DNA from: Duganella guangzhouensis
GTDB taxonomy: Bacteria > Pseudomonadota > Gammaproteobacteria > Burkholderiales > Burkholderiaceae_D
DNA: 64,000 nt
NCBI RefSeq assembly: GCF_009674535.1
Contig: NZ_WKJK01000004.1
Span: forward strand, 1-64,000
Direction of reading: 5' to 3'
Part shown: positions 8,818 to 17,444 of the stretch, one piece after another
Layout of the letters: each line of letters opens with the position of its first letter
Position numbering within the stretch: position 1 is the stretch's first letter
The notes under the pieces: model-generated
What the model was told of the DNA's origin: nothing
The model's database searches: none
Seen by the model: the letters and a program-made list of their open reading frames with translations, nothing else
Position numbers and translations under genes: made by a program

Positions 8818-10343
8818 GGCACCCTCTGAGTGCCACCGCCTGCCAATTGCAGGCTACCCTCATCGCCGGCCGTCTCTACCGCACTAACAGGTAGACGCTC
8901 CGGCCAACCTCCAGCCATGGCCCTATATAGGGTCACTGCGGCCACAGCGCTCCGGGTACGGCTGTCAGCCGAGGCCTCCTGCGCTTCCAGCAATACCCGT
9001 TCAGCGTCAAGCAGCTCGTACAGGCCGATCTCACCAGCCTGGTAGCGCAGGCGCGCCAATCTGGCCGCCTGCGCACTGTCTTGGGCAGCGCGGGAGAGCA
9101 TATCGTCTTCGCTGCGGGTACGGGAATAACGCACTAATGCATTTTCAGTATCCTCCAGTGCCAGCAACACAGTCTGCTGATAATGCGCCAGTTCAGCGCG
9201 AGCATCCGCAGAACTCGCCGCAATACGAGCCCGCACTCGTCCGACATCAAGGAAGGACCAGTCAATGCCCAGCAAGCCGTAATTCGACTGGCTGCTACTG
9301 CGGAACATGGCGTCGCGATGGAAAGCTTGATATCCCAGCAGTCCGCTAAAGCTAAGGCGTGGAAACAGAGCAGCCTTCGCCACGCCGATATCTGCGGTCG
9401 CCGCATGTAGGCGGGCTTCGGCGGCGGCGATATCGGGTCGGCGGCGCAAGACGTCGGCGGGACTGTCTGGGTCGATGGAGGCAGGCAAAGCAGGCAGCGG
9501 ACGTGCAGTGCTCAATTCCGTCTGCAGCATTCCAGGAGTTCTCCCCGTAAGCACCGCCAGGCGATGTTGTGTCACCGCGATCTGCGCCTCCAATGCTGGC
9601 TCGCGAGATGCCGTCATTTCGAACTGTGCCTTCGCACGTGTCGCATCAAACTCCGTCCCTCGTCCCGCCTTTAGACGCACATCCACCAGATCCAGCATCT
9701 GCCGTTGATTGCTGATGTTTTCACGTACCACACGCAGGCGTTCCTGCAGTCCGCGCAGCTCCATATAACTACGGGCAGTGTCCGTGGCAATCAGCACCTG
9801 CATGCCGGCCAGGTCGCTGGCACTAGCGCTGACCAGAGCGCTCCTGCCTTCCACCTCACGCCGCACTCGGCCAAACAAGTCCAGCTCCCAGCTGGCATGA
9901 ACGCCAGCATCATAAGTGGCATGGCTGCGCGGAAAGCCGTACGATTGATCCTCGCTCACTTTCTGGCGTCCCAACTCGGCACGCGTAGTCAGCGTGGGAA
10001 GATAATCAAATTTGCTCTCCGCCAGCAAGGCATTGGTGCTGTCATAGCGCGCCAATGCGACGCGCAGATCTGCATTGCTAGCAAGAGCTTGTTCAATCAA
10101 TGCGTTCAACTGCGCGTCTTCAAAGTGCTCCCAAAAGACCGTTCCCGCCTTCTTTTCTGCTGGTGCCGCAGCAATCTGGTTACTGAATTTTTCAGGCACG
10201 GCCGAAGCTGGTTTGTGAAAATCTGGCCCGACAGCACAACCGGATAGCGCAGCCAACCAGACAGCCATCGTCATGATCTGGCTGCGTGGGCGCACCAATC
10301 TCCCGGCCCTATTAGGCTCACGCGCATATGTCATATCAATCAT
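8814..10343 (-). CDS. RND efflux outer-membrane factor, NodT/OprN-like lipoprotein
   Basis: A 509-residue TolC-type channel protein: two repeats of the outer-membrane efflux protein domain follow a lipoprotein signal with lipobox LSGC (Cys36 from the chosen start) and the typical CAVGPDFHKP sequence of the NodT/OprM/OprN group. It would form the trimeric exit duct of the pump. The ATG at 10343 overlaps the end of the transporter gene by 8 bases; another ATG at 10334 is possible. The 3' end overlaps egtB by 4 bases. The positively charged run before the hydrophobic stretch is longer than usual, so the real start may be internal. Confidence 0.92.
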   Translation of the reverse strand: MIDMTYAREPNRAGRLVRPRSQIMTMAVWLAALSGCAVGPDFHKPASAVPEKFSNQIAAAPAEKKAGTVFWEHFEDAQLNALIEQALASNADLRVALARYDSTNALLAESKFDYLPTLTTRAELGRQKVSEDQSYGFPRSHATYDAGVHASWELDLFGRVRREVEGRSALVSASASDLAGMQVLIATDTARSYMELRGLQERLRVVRENISNQRQMLDLVDVRLKAGRGTEFDATRAKAQFEMTASREPALEAQIAVTQHRLAVLTGRTPGMLQTELSTARPLPALPASIDPDSPADVLRRRPDIAAAEARLHAATADIGVAKAALFPRLSFSGLLGYQAFHRDAMFRSSSQSNYGLLGIDWSFLDVGRVRARIAASSADARAELAHYQQTVLLALEDTENALVRYSRTRSEDDMLSRAAQDSAQAARLARLRYQAGEIGLYELLDAERVLLEAQEASADSRTRSAVAAVTLYRAMAGGWPERLPVSAVETAGDEGSLQLAGGGTQRVP

Positions 10344-13300
10344 GAGTGTTCTCCAGGACAGGTTGATGAGGAGCGAGCGGCGCAGTCGCCTGCGCCTTGC
10401 GCCAGCGCATACCAAGGGCGTCACCTAGCCTGCGCAGCGATACATAAAATATCGGTGTCAGGAACAAACCAAACAGCGTCACGCCCAGCATGCCTGAGAA
10501 GACCGTTACACCGGTTGCCGCGCGCACCTCACTGCCTGCCCCATGGCCTACCAGCAGCGGCACCGAGCCAGCAATAAACGCCAACGAAGTCATTAAGATC
10601 GGACGTAGACGCAGCACACTGGCACGCAATGCGGCTTCGGTGATGCTCATCCCATTTTGTTCCAGCTCACGCGCAAACTCGACGATCAAGATGGCGTTTT
10701 TGCTGGCCAGCCCCATCAGGACGACCAAGCCCACCTGGACGAAGATATTGTTATCTCCGCCGCTGAGTTTTACTCCCAACAAGGCTGCACACATGCAGAC
10801 CGGAACGATCAGCAGCACGGCGAGCGGCAACGTCCAGCTCTCATACAGCGCCGCTAATACCAGGAACGCCAGCAAGATCGCAAATAGGAACACCACTGGC
10901 GCCGAGCCGCTCTGCATCACTTGCTGATAGCTCAGATCGCTCCATTCGAGTGTGACCCCGGTTGGAAGAACTTTGCCAGCAATACCGTTCAGCGTGGCGA
11001 TCGCCTGGCCTGACGACATTTGACGCGGATCAGCATCACCAATCAGATCCGCCGCCGGATAGCCGTTGTAGCGCACCACTGGATCGGGACCGTAGCTCGA
11101 AACCACATTGACCATCGAACTGATCGGTACCATTTCCCCTTGGCGATTACGGGTGAAAATATTGCCGATATCTTCTACACGCTGGCGATGAACGCTATCT
11201 GCCTGTGCCATGACGCGATAGACGCGGCCGAACTGGTTAAAGTCATTGACATATACAGATCCCAGGTAGGTCTGCACACTGTCAAATAGATCGTTCAAGG
11301 CAACGCCCTGAGCCTTGGCTTTGACTCGATCAACCTCAATATCCAGTTGCGGGATATTGGCCTGGTAGGCGCTGACTGGAAAGCTCATGCCTGGTGTCTG
11401 AGCAACCGTACCACGGTAGGAGTTCAAGGCATCCTGTAGCGCGCCATAACCTAGTCCAGAGCGATCTTCCAGGAACAAGGAGTAGCCAGAGCCGTTGCCC
11501 AAACCTTGAATCGCGGGGGGCAGCATCGCAAACGCGTAGCCATTCTGGATGCGAGAGAATTTCTGGTTCAGCTCAGCATTAATGTCAGCGATGCTGCGCT
11601 TACGCTGATCGAAAGGTTTCAGGATTACGTATGCTGCCGTCATGTTCGGGGTGCTGGTTTGCTGCAGGGCATTCATGCCGGGATAGGCCGAAACAGTCTC
11701 CACACCATCCACACCGCGCGCGATCTCAATGAGCTCGCGTGTCACAGCATCTGTGCGAGCCAGAGAAGCACCTTCCGGCAGTTTGGCACCAGCGAATAGG
11801 TAGAGTTTGTCCTGATTCGGGATGAAGCCTTCCGGTACCGCCTGGAATAGGTACGCAGTCGCGCCCATCAGCACAGCGTACACGAAGAACACCAGGCCGC
11901 GGCGATGCATACTGCGCGTGACAACGCCTTCATATGCCGCCGAGCCGCCTTGGAAGAATCGATGCAATGCATCCAATGTTCGCGCCAGCACACCATGGGA
12001 TGTGGCAGACTGCTGTCGAACAGCGGCGTGCGGTAGCAGCAACTTCGCGGCCAGCGCTGGCGACAGCGTCAGCGAATTGACCGTCGAAATCACCGTCGAA
12101 ATGGCAATCGTCACGGCAAACTGCTTATAGAACTGGCCTGTCACCCCTGACATAAAGGCCATCGGGATAAATACCGCGCACAACACCAGCGCGATCGCGA
12201 CGATTGGCCCTGATACCTCCTTCATCGCCCGATGCGCGGCGTCGTTTGGCGACAAGCCCTTGCCTATATTACGCTCGACGTTTTCCACCACCACAATGGC
12301 ATCGTCAACCACGATACCGATCGCCAGCACCAAACCGAATAGGGTCAGCGTATTGATGGAATAGCCGAACAGGTACAGGCCGGCGAACGTGCCAACAATG
12401 GACACTGGTACAGCAACCAGCGGAATCACGGAAGCACGCCAGGTACGCAAGAACAGGATTACCACCACCACCACCAGCACCAGCGACTCTAGCAGAGTGA
12501 GTTTGACTGCATTGATCGACTCGCGCACAAACGTTGTTGGATCCCACACGGGTTTGTAACTAATCCCCTGAGGGAAATTACGCGACAGTTCATCTAGCTT
12601 GGCATACATAGCTTTTGCCACCGTCAGCGCGTTGGCTCCCGGGGACAAGAAGATGCCTATAGTCGCCTGATTCTGATTGTCGACAATAGCGCGCAAGCTG
12701 TAGTCGCCGGCACCCAACTCAATGCGCGCCACATCAGACAACTTTGTGACCTGACCGTCCGAACCGCTCTTAACCACGATATCGCCGAACTCCCCCTCAC
12801 TACGCAGGCGACCACGCACATTGATCGACAACATGTAGTCACTGGTAGACGGATTCGGCTCAGCGCCAAGCTGACCAGCCGACACCTGGACGTTCTGTTC
12901 GCGGATAGCACGCACCGCATCACTAGCAGTTAATCCGCGCGTGGCCAGCTTATTGGGATCAAGCCACACACGCATCGCGTAATCACCGGCACCGATCAGT
13001 TTGATATCACCAACCCCCGCTATCCTTGCCAGTTCATCCTTGACGTGTAGCGTGAGGTAGTTACGCAGATACAGCGAATCGCGCTTATTATCAGACGACA
13101 GCAGGCTTACATACATCAACGGCGTGGGTGACTGTTTCTGGGTCGTCACGCCATATTGGCGCACCGCCTCAGGCAAGCGACTAAGCGCTTGGCTAACCCG
13201 GTTCTGTACCCGCACCGCCGCCGTATCTGGAGGTACGCTCGGCTGGAAGGTCACTACCACCTGCAAGCTACCATCCGAGCTTGCGACCGACTTCATATAC

Positions 13301-13533
13301 GCCATGCCGTCAACGCCATTGATCGCTTCCTCTAAAGGCACTGCAACCGATTCAGCTATCTCCTTAGGGTTGGCGCCCGGATAGACCGCCCTTACCACGA
13401 CACTTGGCGGTACCACTTCCGGATATTCACTAGTAGGCAACAACGGTATTGCGATCAACCCCAGTAGGAAGATCACGACCGACAGGACAACGGCGAAGGT
13501 CGGGCGATTAATAAAGAATTTTGGGAAATCCAC
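10336..13533 (-). CDS. RND efflux transporter, MexF/OqxB-like (HAE1 family)
   Basis: A full-length 1065-residue inner-membrane RND pump with 12 predicted membrane helices and two large periplasmic loops. The proton-relay aspartates are present (D410 and D411 in VVDDAIVVVEN), and the start (FFINRPTFA, then SEYPEVVPPSV) resembles MexF and OqxB more than MexB. MexEF-OprN of Pseudomonas aeruginosa is known to export chloramphenicol and quinolones and has been reported to export kynurenine and the quinolone precursor HHQ. Here the pump stands divergent from a kynurenine-forming operon, which makes export of a kynurenine-derived compound a fair hypothesis. The adaptor gene ends 11 bases upstream; the outer-membrane factor overlaps downstream. 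Confidence 0.95.
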   Translation of the reverse strand: MDFPKFFINRPTFAVVLSVVIFLLGLIAIPLLPTSEYPEVVPPSVVVRAVYPGANPKEIAESVAVPLEEAINGVDGMAYMKSVASSDGSLQVVVTFQPSVPPDTAAVRVQNRVSQALSRLPEAVRQYGVTTQKQSPTPLMYVSLLSSDNKRDSLYLRNYLTLHVKDELARIAGVGDIKLIGAGDYAMRVWLDPNKLATRGLTASDAVRAIREQNVQVSAGQLGAEPNPSTSDYMLSINVRGRLRSEGEFGDIVVKSGSDGQVTKLSDVARIELGAGDYSLRAIVDNQNQATIGIFLSPGANALTVAKAMYAKLDELSRNFPQGISYKPVWDPTTFVRESINAVKLTLLESLVLVVVVVILFLRTWRASVIPLVAVPVSIVGTFAGLYLFGYSINTLTLFGLVLAIGIVVDDAIVVVENVERNIGKGLSPNDAAHRAMKEVSGPIVAIALVLCAVFIPMAFMSGVTGQFYKQFAVTIAISTVISTVNSLTLSPALAAKLLLPHAAVRQQSATSHGVLARTLDALHRFFQGGSAAYEGVVTRSMHRRGLVFFVYAVLMGATAYLFQAVPEGFIPNQDKLYLFAGAKLPEGASLARTDAVTRELIEIARGVDGVETVSAYPGMNALQQTSTPNMTAAYVILKPFDQRKRSIADINAELNQKFSRIQNGYAFAMLPPAIQGLGNGSGYSLFLEDRSGLGYGALQDALNSYRGTVAQTPGMSFPVSAYQANIPQLDIEVDRVKAKAQGVALNDLFDSVQTYLGSVYVNDFNQFGRVYRVMAQADSVHRQRVEDIGNIFTRNRQGEMVPISSMVNVVSSYGPDPVVRYNGYPAADLIGDADPRQMSSGQAIATLNGIAGKVLPTGVTLEWSDLSYQQVMQSGSAPVVFLFAILLAFLVLAALYESWTLPLAVLLIVPVCMCAALLGVKLSGGDNNIFVQVGLVVLMGLASKNAILIVEFARELEQNGMSITEAALRASVLRLRPILMTSLAFIAGSVPLLVGHGAGSEVRAATGVTVFSGMLGVTLFGLFLTPIFYVSLRRLGDALGMRWRKAQATAPLAPHQPVLENTHD

Positions 13534-13544
13534 CGGCGTCCTCC

Positions 13545-14738
13545 TTATTTGGCCACACTGGCAGGGTTAGCCGCCGTGTTCAGAGTAGCCCGCACAGGTT
13601 TGACTGGCATCCCCGGGTAAAAGATCTTCAGCGTCCCGCTGACGATCACCTGGTCATTCGGGTCAAGTCCAGACCGCACGACACGCATCGCATGGCCCTG
13701 TCCCGACTCATCAACCAGCGGACCAAGCACCAGATCCTTGCGCATTGCCTTGTTATCCTTGCTGACCACGTAAATGAATTTTTTGTCCTGGTCGGTTAGA
13801 ACGGCCTTGTCATCGATCACCATCGCTTTGAATTGTCCGCTGCCGTCCAGCTTTACTCTCGCATACATGCCCGGGGTAAGCGTCTTGTCGGCGTTTGGCA
13901 ACACCGCGCGGATACGGATGGTCCCTGTATTGGGGTCGATGCGGTTATCGAGAAAATCGACTTTGCCGGTGCGCGGGAAGTCCACCTCGTTTGCCACGTT
14001 GACGCGAACGAAGTCTGATCCACTGCGCTTGCCGCTGTTTTGCAGGCGGCTCTGGTAACGCTGGTAGCTCTTTTCGTCACAATCGAAATACACATACATT
14101 GCGTTCTGCGAGACGAGCGTGGTTAATACGCTCTGGTCCGCCTGGGCGAGATTGCCAACCGTCAGCAAGGCGCTACTGACACGCCCCGCCACCGGAGCAC
14201 GCACCTCCGTGAAACTGAGGTCAAGCTTCGCTTTTGCCAGCGCCGCTTCGGCACTGTGGACATCGGAATTCGCCTGCGCCAAGGCCGCCTTTCGGTTGTC
14301 AAATTCCTCACGCGAGATCGCATTGACACCGATCAGCGTCTGCGCCCTGTCCACCTGCGCACTCGCCAGTTCTGCCGCAGTCCGGGCATGCTCCAGACGC
14401 GCTGAAACGTTATGCAGCTCCGCCTGATACGGCCGCTGGTCAACCAGGAAAAGCAGGTCGCCTTTTTTGACCTCATCGCCTTCCTTGAATGCCATCCGCT
14501 CGATGTAGCCACTTACGCGTGGCCGTACCGCCACCGAATCGATCGCACTCACCCTGCCATTAAACTCATCCCAGCTATGCACATCGCGCTCCTGCACCTC
14601 CGACACCATGACTTCGGGTGCAGGCATTCCCCCACCACCGGACGCCACGCTGGAATTGCATCCTGCCAGCGGCATTGCGGCGGCAGCTACGCAAAGCAAC
14701 TGCAATCCTAGCCAAACATTGTTGTGTCTTAATTTCAT
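13545..14738 (-). CDS. RND periplasmic adaptor (membrane fusion protein), MexE-like
   Basis: A 397-residue adaptor: lipoprotein signal with lipobox LAGC (Cys27), a barrel-sandwich lipoyl half (SGYIERMAFKEGDEVKKGD), an alpha-helical hairpin (about 100-170), the second lipoyl half (VRAPVAGRVS) and a C-terminal beta-barrel. It connects the transporter to the outer-membrane factor. The ATG at 14738 has TAGGAG 8 bases upstream; the more upstream frame to 14828 has no lipoprotein signal at its start and is rejected. It is the first gene of the leftward operon, so the promoter and any operator lie in 14739-15346. No dedicated TetR or LysR regulator is next to it. Confidence 0.93.
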   Translation of the reverse strand: MKLRHNNVWLGLQLLCVAAAAMPLAGCNSSVASGGGGMPAPEVMVSEVQERDVHSWDEFNGRVSAIDSVAVRPRVSGYIERMAFKEGDEVKKGDLLFLVDQRPYQAELHNVSARLEHARTAAELASAQVDRAQTLIGVNAISREEFDNRKAALAQANSDVHSAEAALAKAKLDLSFTEVRAPVAGRVSSALLTVGNLAQADQSVLTTLVSQNAMYVYFDCDEKSYQRYQSRLQNSGKRSGSDFVRVNVANEVDFPRTGKVDFLDNRIDPNTGTIRIRAVLPNADKTLTPGMYARVKLDGSGQFKAMVIDDKAVLTDQDKKFIYVVSKDNKAMRKDLVLGPLVDESGQGHAMRVVRSGLDPNDQVIVSGTLKIFYPGMPVKPVRATLNTAANPASVAK

Positions 14739-14961
14739 TTCCAAACTCCTATAGCGGTGAAATTGGGAAACAGCTGTTACTTGAGAGCAGTCTCGAAATG
14801 GCTTTGTCGTGGCCATGATTACCGCCAAGACAAGATTGCAAGAATTTAAAATTGTTGCAATTTACCCACAACTTGCCAACGTTCCAGGAATCATCCATCT
14901 ATCGCCAAACGATTCCATCGACTCGTTGCAAGCTCAGATGAGCTGTCAGGGCATTCAAATA

Positions 14962-14980
14962 ATTTCCATATAATGCAAAT
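14962..14980. promoter_or_regulatory. Operator-like site, imperfect palindrome (copy 2)
   Basis: The 19 bases here match the core of the perfect palindrome at 15271-15291 at 16 of 19 positions: both start ATTTCCAT and end AATG, one variable base, AAAT. It lies about 220 bases upstream of the RND adaptor ATG. Two related sites about 300 bases apart between divergent operons suggest a shared regulator, possibly with DNA looping. This is inferred from sequence only. Confidence 0.4.
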
Positions 14981-15270
14981 ATAGATGCCTTGCTCATAGA
15001 AAAAGCTGAATCAATTAGCTCTAAACGACATTAAAAATCAAATTTAGCTTGATATGGAATGTAGATCGAGCAATAGTTTCACGTCAAGCCATTTAGTTTA
15101 TTTTTTTCATAGCTTTTTTACCAATCACCGTGCTAGGATGCAGCCATAGCTCGCAAATATTGCAAATGAACACATAATTCACAAGAAAAACACGTACATT
15201 CTGCGTGAATATTGCCTATTTGAACTAAATCTAGACTCCTGCAGTAAAAATTGGAGATATTTTTGAATTT

Positions 15271-15291
15271 TATTTCCATTAAATGGAAATA
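15271..15291. promoter_or_regulatory. Operator-like perfect palindrome (copy 1)
   Basis: Arms TATTTCCATT and AATGGAAATA are exact reverse complements around a single central A. The site lies 56 bases upstream of the first gene of the kynurenine operon and between a TTGAAT and an AAATAT hexamer, the usual place for a repressor site. No regulator gene is adjacent; the HTH-receiver protein encoded at 2531-3391 or a distant regulator could bind it. Confidence 0.5.
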
Positions 15292-15346
15292 TCATCGAAA
15301 AGTGATGTTGCTGTAACCGTAAAATTTTTGACTTTTGAGGTCCAAA

Positions 15347-16297
15347 ATGACATACGCATCAGACACAACAATCAACGAGAAGAGTGTTCCTGCGCAAAAC
15401 GCGCTGGACGGACGTCAGGTGGCGGCACTCGAGCCATCGATCGACATAGTCAGCCGTCCGCAACCATCCGCCAGCACGCGGTTTCGTTACGGCAATGCCA
15501 GCAGCCAATTTGCCGAATTGCGCGTCCCAGGCGGCAGCGGCGTCTATCCGGTGGTGGTGGGCATTCATGGTGGCTGGTGGCGCGCGGGGTATGGTCTGGA
15601 GACCCATTCCCATCTGTGCCATGCCTTGACCGAAGCCGGATATGCCAGCTGGAATATTGAATATCGCCGCCTGGGCGAACCTGGCTGCACTTGGATGGAG
15701 ACGCTGGAGGATGTCGGCAGCGCTATCGACTATTTGGCGCGTATTGCAGACGATTACGCGCTCGATCTGTCTCGTGTTGTGACTTTGGGCTTTTCCGCCG
15801 GCGGGCAACTGGCGATGTGGGCGGCAGCACGTCCCAATCTGCCTCGCGCGCATCCGCTGCGCACACCAGCACCGTTACCCATCAAGGCCGGCGTCTCCCT
15901 CGCAGGTGCGCTTGACCTCGCACGCTGCGCAGAACTTGGTTTGAGCAATAACGTGGTGCAGGAGTTTCTGGGAGGTGATGTCGCTACTGTGCCGCATCAT
16001 TACGCATACAGTTCGCCCATCGAACTGCTGCCGCTGGCCATTCCTCAGGTCCTTATCCATGGTACTGCAGACAGTTCCGTCCCACATGAGATTAGCGAGC
16101 GCTATGCGGCGGCGGCGAGCGCCAGCCGCGACAGCTGTGAACTGATTCTGTTGCCGACAACAGGACATTTCGAGCTGATTGATCCTCGCTCGGATGCCTG
16201 GGATGTGGTGCACCGCACGGTTGATAAGTTGACCCTGTCCACCGCTTCCGCAAGCGAACCATACAGCCCCTTATCGACTCCCGTTCAATCCAACTGA
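15347..16297 (+). CDS. Alpha/beta hydrolase, kynurenine formamidase-like
   Basis: A 316-residue esterase/arylformamidase-type hydrolase. It has the oxyanion motif HGGWW (H74-W78), typical of formamidases (HGGYW), the nucleophile S150 in GFSAGG, the acid D242 (GTADSSVP) and the catalytic H274 (TGHFEL). Such enzymes cleave N-formylkynurenine to kynurenine and formate. That function fits the dioxygenase encoded directly downstream (15 bases away), which makes N-formylkynurenine. The ATG at 15347 has GAGG upstream; a TTG at 15335 is in frame but less likely. It is the first gene of the rightward operon. A general esterase is the alternative reading. Confidence 0.82.
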   Translation: MTYASDTTINEKSVPAQNALDGRQVAALEPSIDIVSRPQPSASTRFRYGNASSQFAELRVPGGSGVYPVVVGIHGGWWRAGYGLETHSHLCHALTEAGYASWNIEYRRLGEPGCTWMETLEDVGSAIDYLARIADDYALDLSRVVTLGFSAGGQLAMWAAARPNLPRAHPLRTPAPLPIKAGVSLAGALDLARCAELGLSNNVVQEFLGGDVATVPHHYAYSSPIELLPLAIPQVLIHGTADSSVPHEISERYAAAASASRDSCELILLPTTGHFELIDPRSDAWDVVHRTVDKLTLSTASASEPYSPLSTPVQSN

Positions 16298-16312
16298 AAG
16301 GAATTTTGAGCC

Positions 16313-17437
16313 ATGCAACAGGCCATCCCCCAACGGGCATTCCTGCCCGAAACAGACCCGCTACTTCAACTACCCAGCGCATTTAGCGCCTGGGATGAAA
16401 CAGCTGCTGAGTTGCCCAGGCTGCTGGCCGCAGGGCGCGCGCGCGAAATGCTGGCACGCCTGCCACGACTCGATCCGCAGGCACTCGAAACTGCAGGAGA
16501 GCGCGAGCGAGCGCTTGGGATTCTGTCGCTATTCGGCCATGCAGCTGTCCACGAAAGCTGGCGCCAAGCTTCGGCAACGACTGTGCCGGCCAGCATCGCT
16601 GTTCCTTGGGTGAGCCTTGCATTGGCCATGAGACGCTTTCCAGTTCTAACCTACGCTTCACATGGGCAGAATAATTGGAAGCGCATCGACCCCAACGGCC
16701 CGATTCAGCTCGGTAATCTCGCCGTGCTGCGCAATTTCTTCGGCGGTCTCGACGAAAACTGGTTCGTCGCCACTCACGTCGAAATTGAAGCTCAAGCCGC
16801 ACCGTTGGTCAGGTCTGTCGTGACAGGTCAGCAAGCAGTTGCTACGAAGGACCAGAGCAGTTTGCTTCGCGCCCTGCGCAGTATCGCCGACACCCTTGAT
16901 GCCATGCACGCAACGCTGGTACGCGTACGAGAAAACTGTGATCCATACATTTTCTTTACGCGTGTTCAGCCATTCATGCAAGGAATGAAAAATGTGGTGT
17001 ATGAAGGCGCTACTGAATATGCGGGCGTGCCGCAAAATTTTGCAGGGGGCAGCGGTGCTCAGAGCACGCTGATGCCGCTACTTGACGCGGCGCTCGGCGT
17101 GCGCCATGCAGGCGACGCCCTGATCACTTACCTGCATGAGCTACGGCGCTATATGCCGCACGCGCATCAGGAATTTTTGACGCAAGTCGAACAGGGGCAT
17201 TCGATCCGCGACTACCTGATCACGCTGCACGATCGTAGTCTCAACGAACAATACAACCGCTGCATCGAAGGCCTAGGACGCTTCCGCGAAGAGCACCTGG
17301 CCATCTCGGTCGAATATATACAAAAACCCGCGCGGCAGCAGGCCAGCCTACGTGGAGAGCACGGAACCGGCGGATCACCATTTGTCGGCTATTTAGAGAA
17401 GCATCGCAAGGAAACTTTTGCCAACCTTTTACAGTGA
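16313..17437 (+). CDS. Indoleamine 2,3-dioxygenase family heme protein
   Basis: A 374-residue protein of the IDO family, which opens the indole ring of tryptophan with O2 to give N-formylkynurenine. Diagnostic stretches are GGSGAQST (about 250-257), the proximal heme ligand region YMPHAHQEF with His285 as the expected iron ligand, and the substrate-binding loop GTGGSPF near the C terminus. This is not tryptophan 2,3-dioxygenase, the usual bacterial enzyme, which is shorter and lacks these motifs. Bacterial IDO homologues tend to occur in secondary-metabolism contexts and some act on other indoles, so tryptophan is likely but not proven as substrate. SD-like AAAGGAA stands 10 bases before the ATG. 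Confidence 0.88.
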   Translation: MQQAIPQRAFLPETDPLLQLPSAFSAWDETAAELPRLLAAGRAREMLARLPRLDPQALETAGERERALGILSLFGHAAVHESWRQASATTVPASIAVPWVSLALAMRRFPVLTYASHGQNNWKRIDPNGPIQLGNLAVLRNFFGGLDENWFVATHVEIEAQAAPLVRSVVTGQQAVATKDQSSLLRALRSIADTLDAMHATLVRVRENCDPYIFFTRVQPFMQGMKNVVYEGATEYAGVPQNFAGGSGAQSTLMPLLDAALGVRHAGDALITYLHELRRYMPHAHQEFLTQVEQGHSIRDYLITLHDRSLNEQYNRCIEGLGRFREEHLAISVEYIQKPARQQASLRGEHGTGGSPFVGYLEKHRKETFANLLQ

Positions 17438-17444
17438 GGTCAAC

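Larger units (their letters stand above)
14739..15346. promoter_or_regulatory. 608-bp divergent control region between the RND-egt and kynurenine operons
   Basis: No gene is seen here. The stretch is markedly AT-rich (especially 14950-15300) compared with the coding DNA on either side. It must hold the promoters of both operons. It contains the two related palindromic sites listed separately, several TTGCAA-like words (14855, 15158) and a poly-T run at 15100-15118. A possible promoter for the rightward operon is TTGAAT at 15263-15268 with AAATAT at 15288-15293, which would bracket the better palindrome. Confidence 0.55.

Noticed and set aside
16313..17437. Reading of this gene as PrnB-like (pyrrolnitrin) or as tryptophan 2,3-dioxygenase
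   Set aside because: The GGSGAQS, YMPHAHQEF and GTGGS motifs in this order are those of the indoleamine dioxygenase family.
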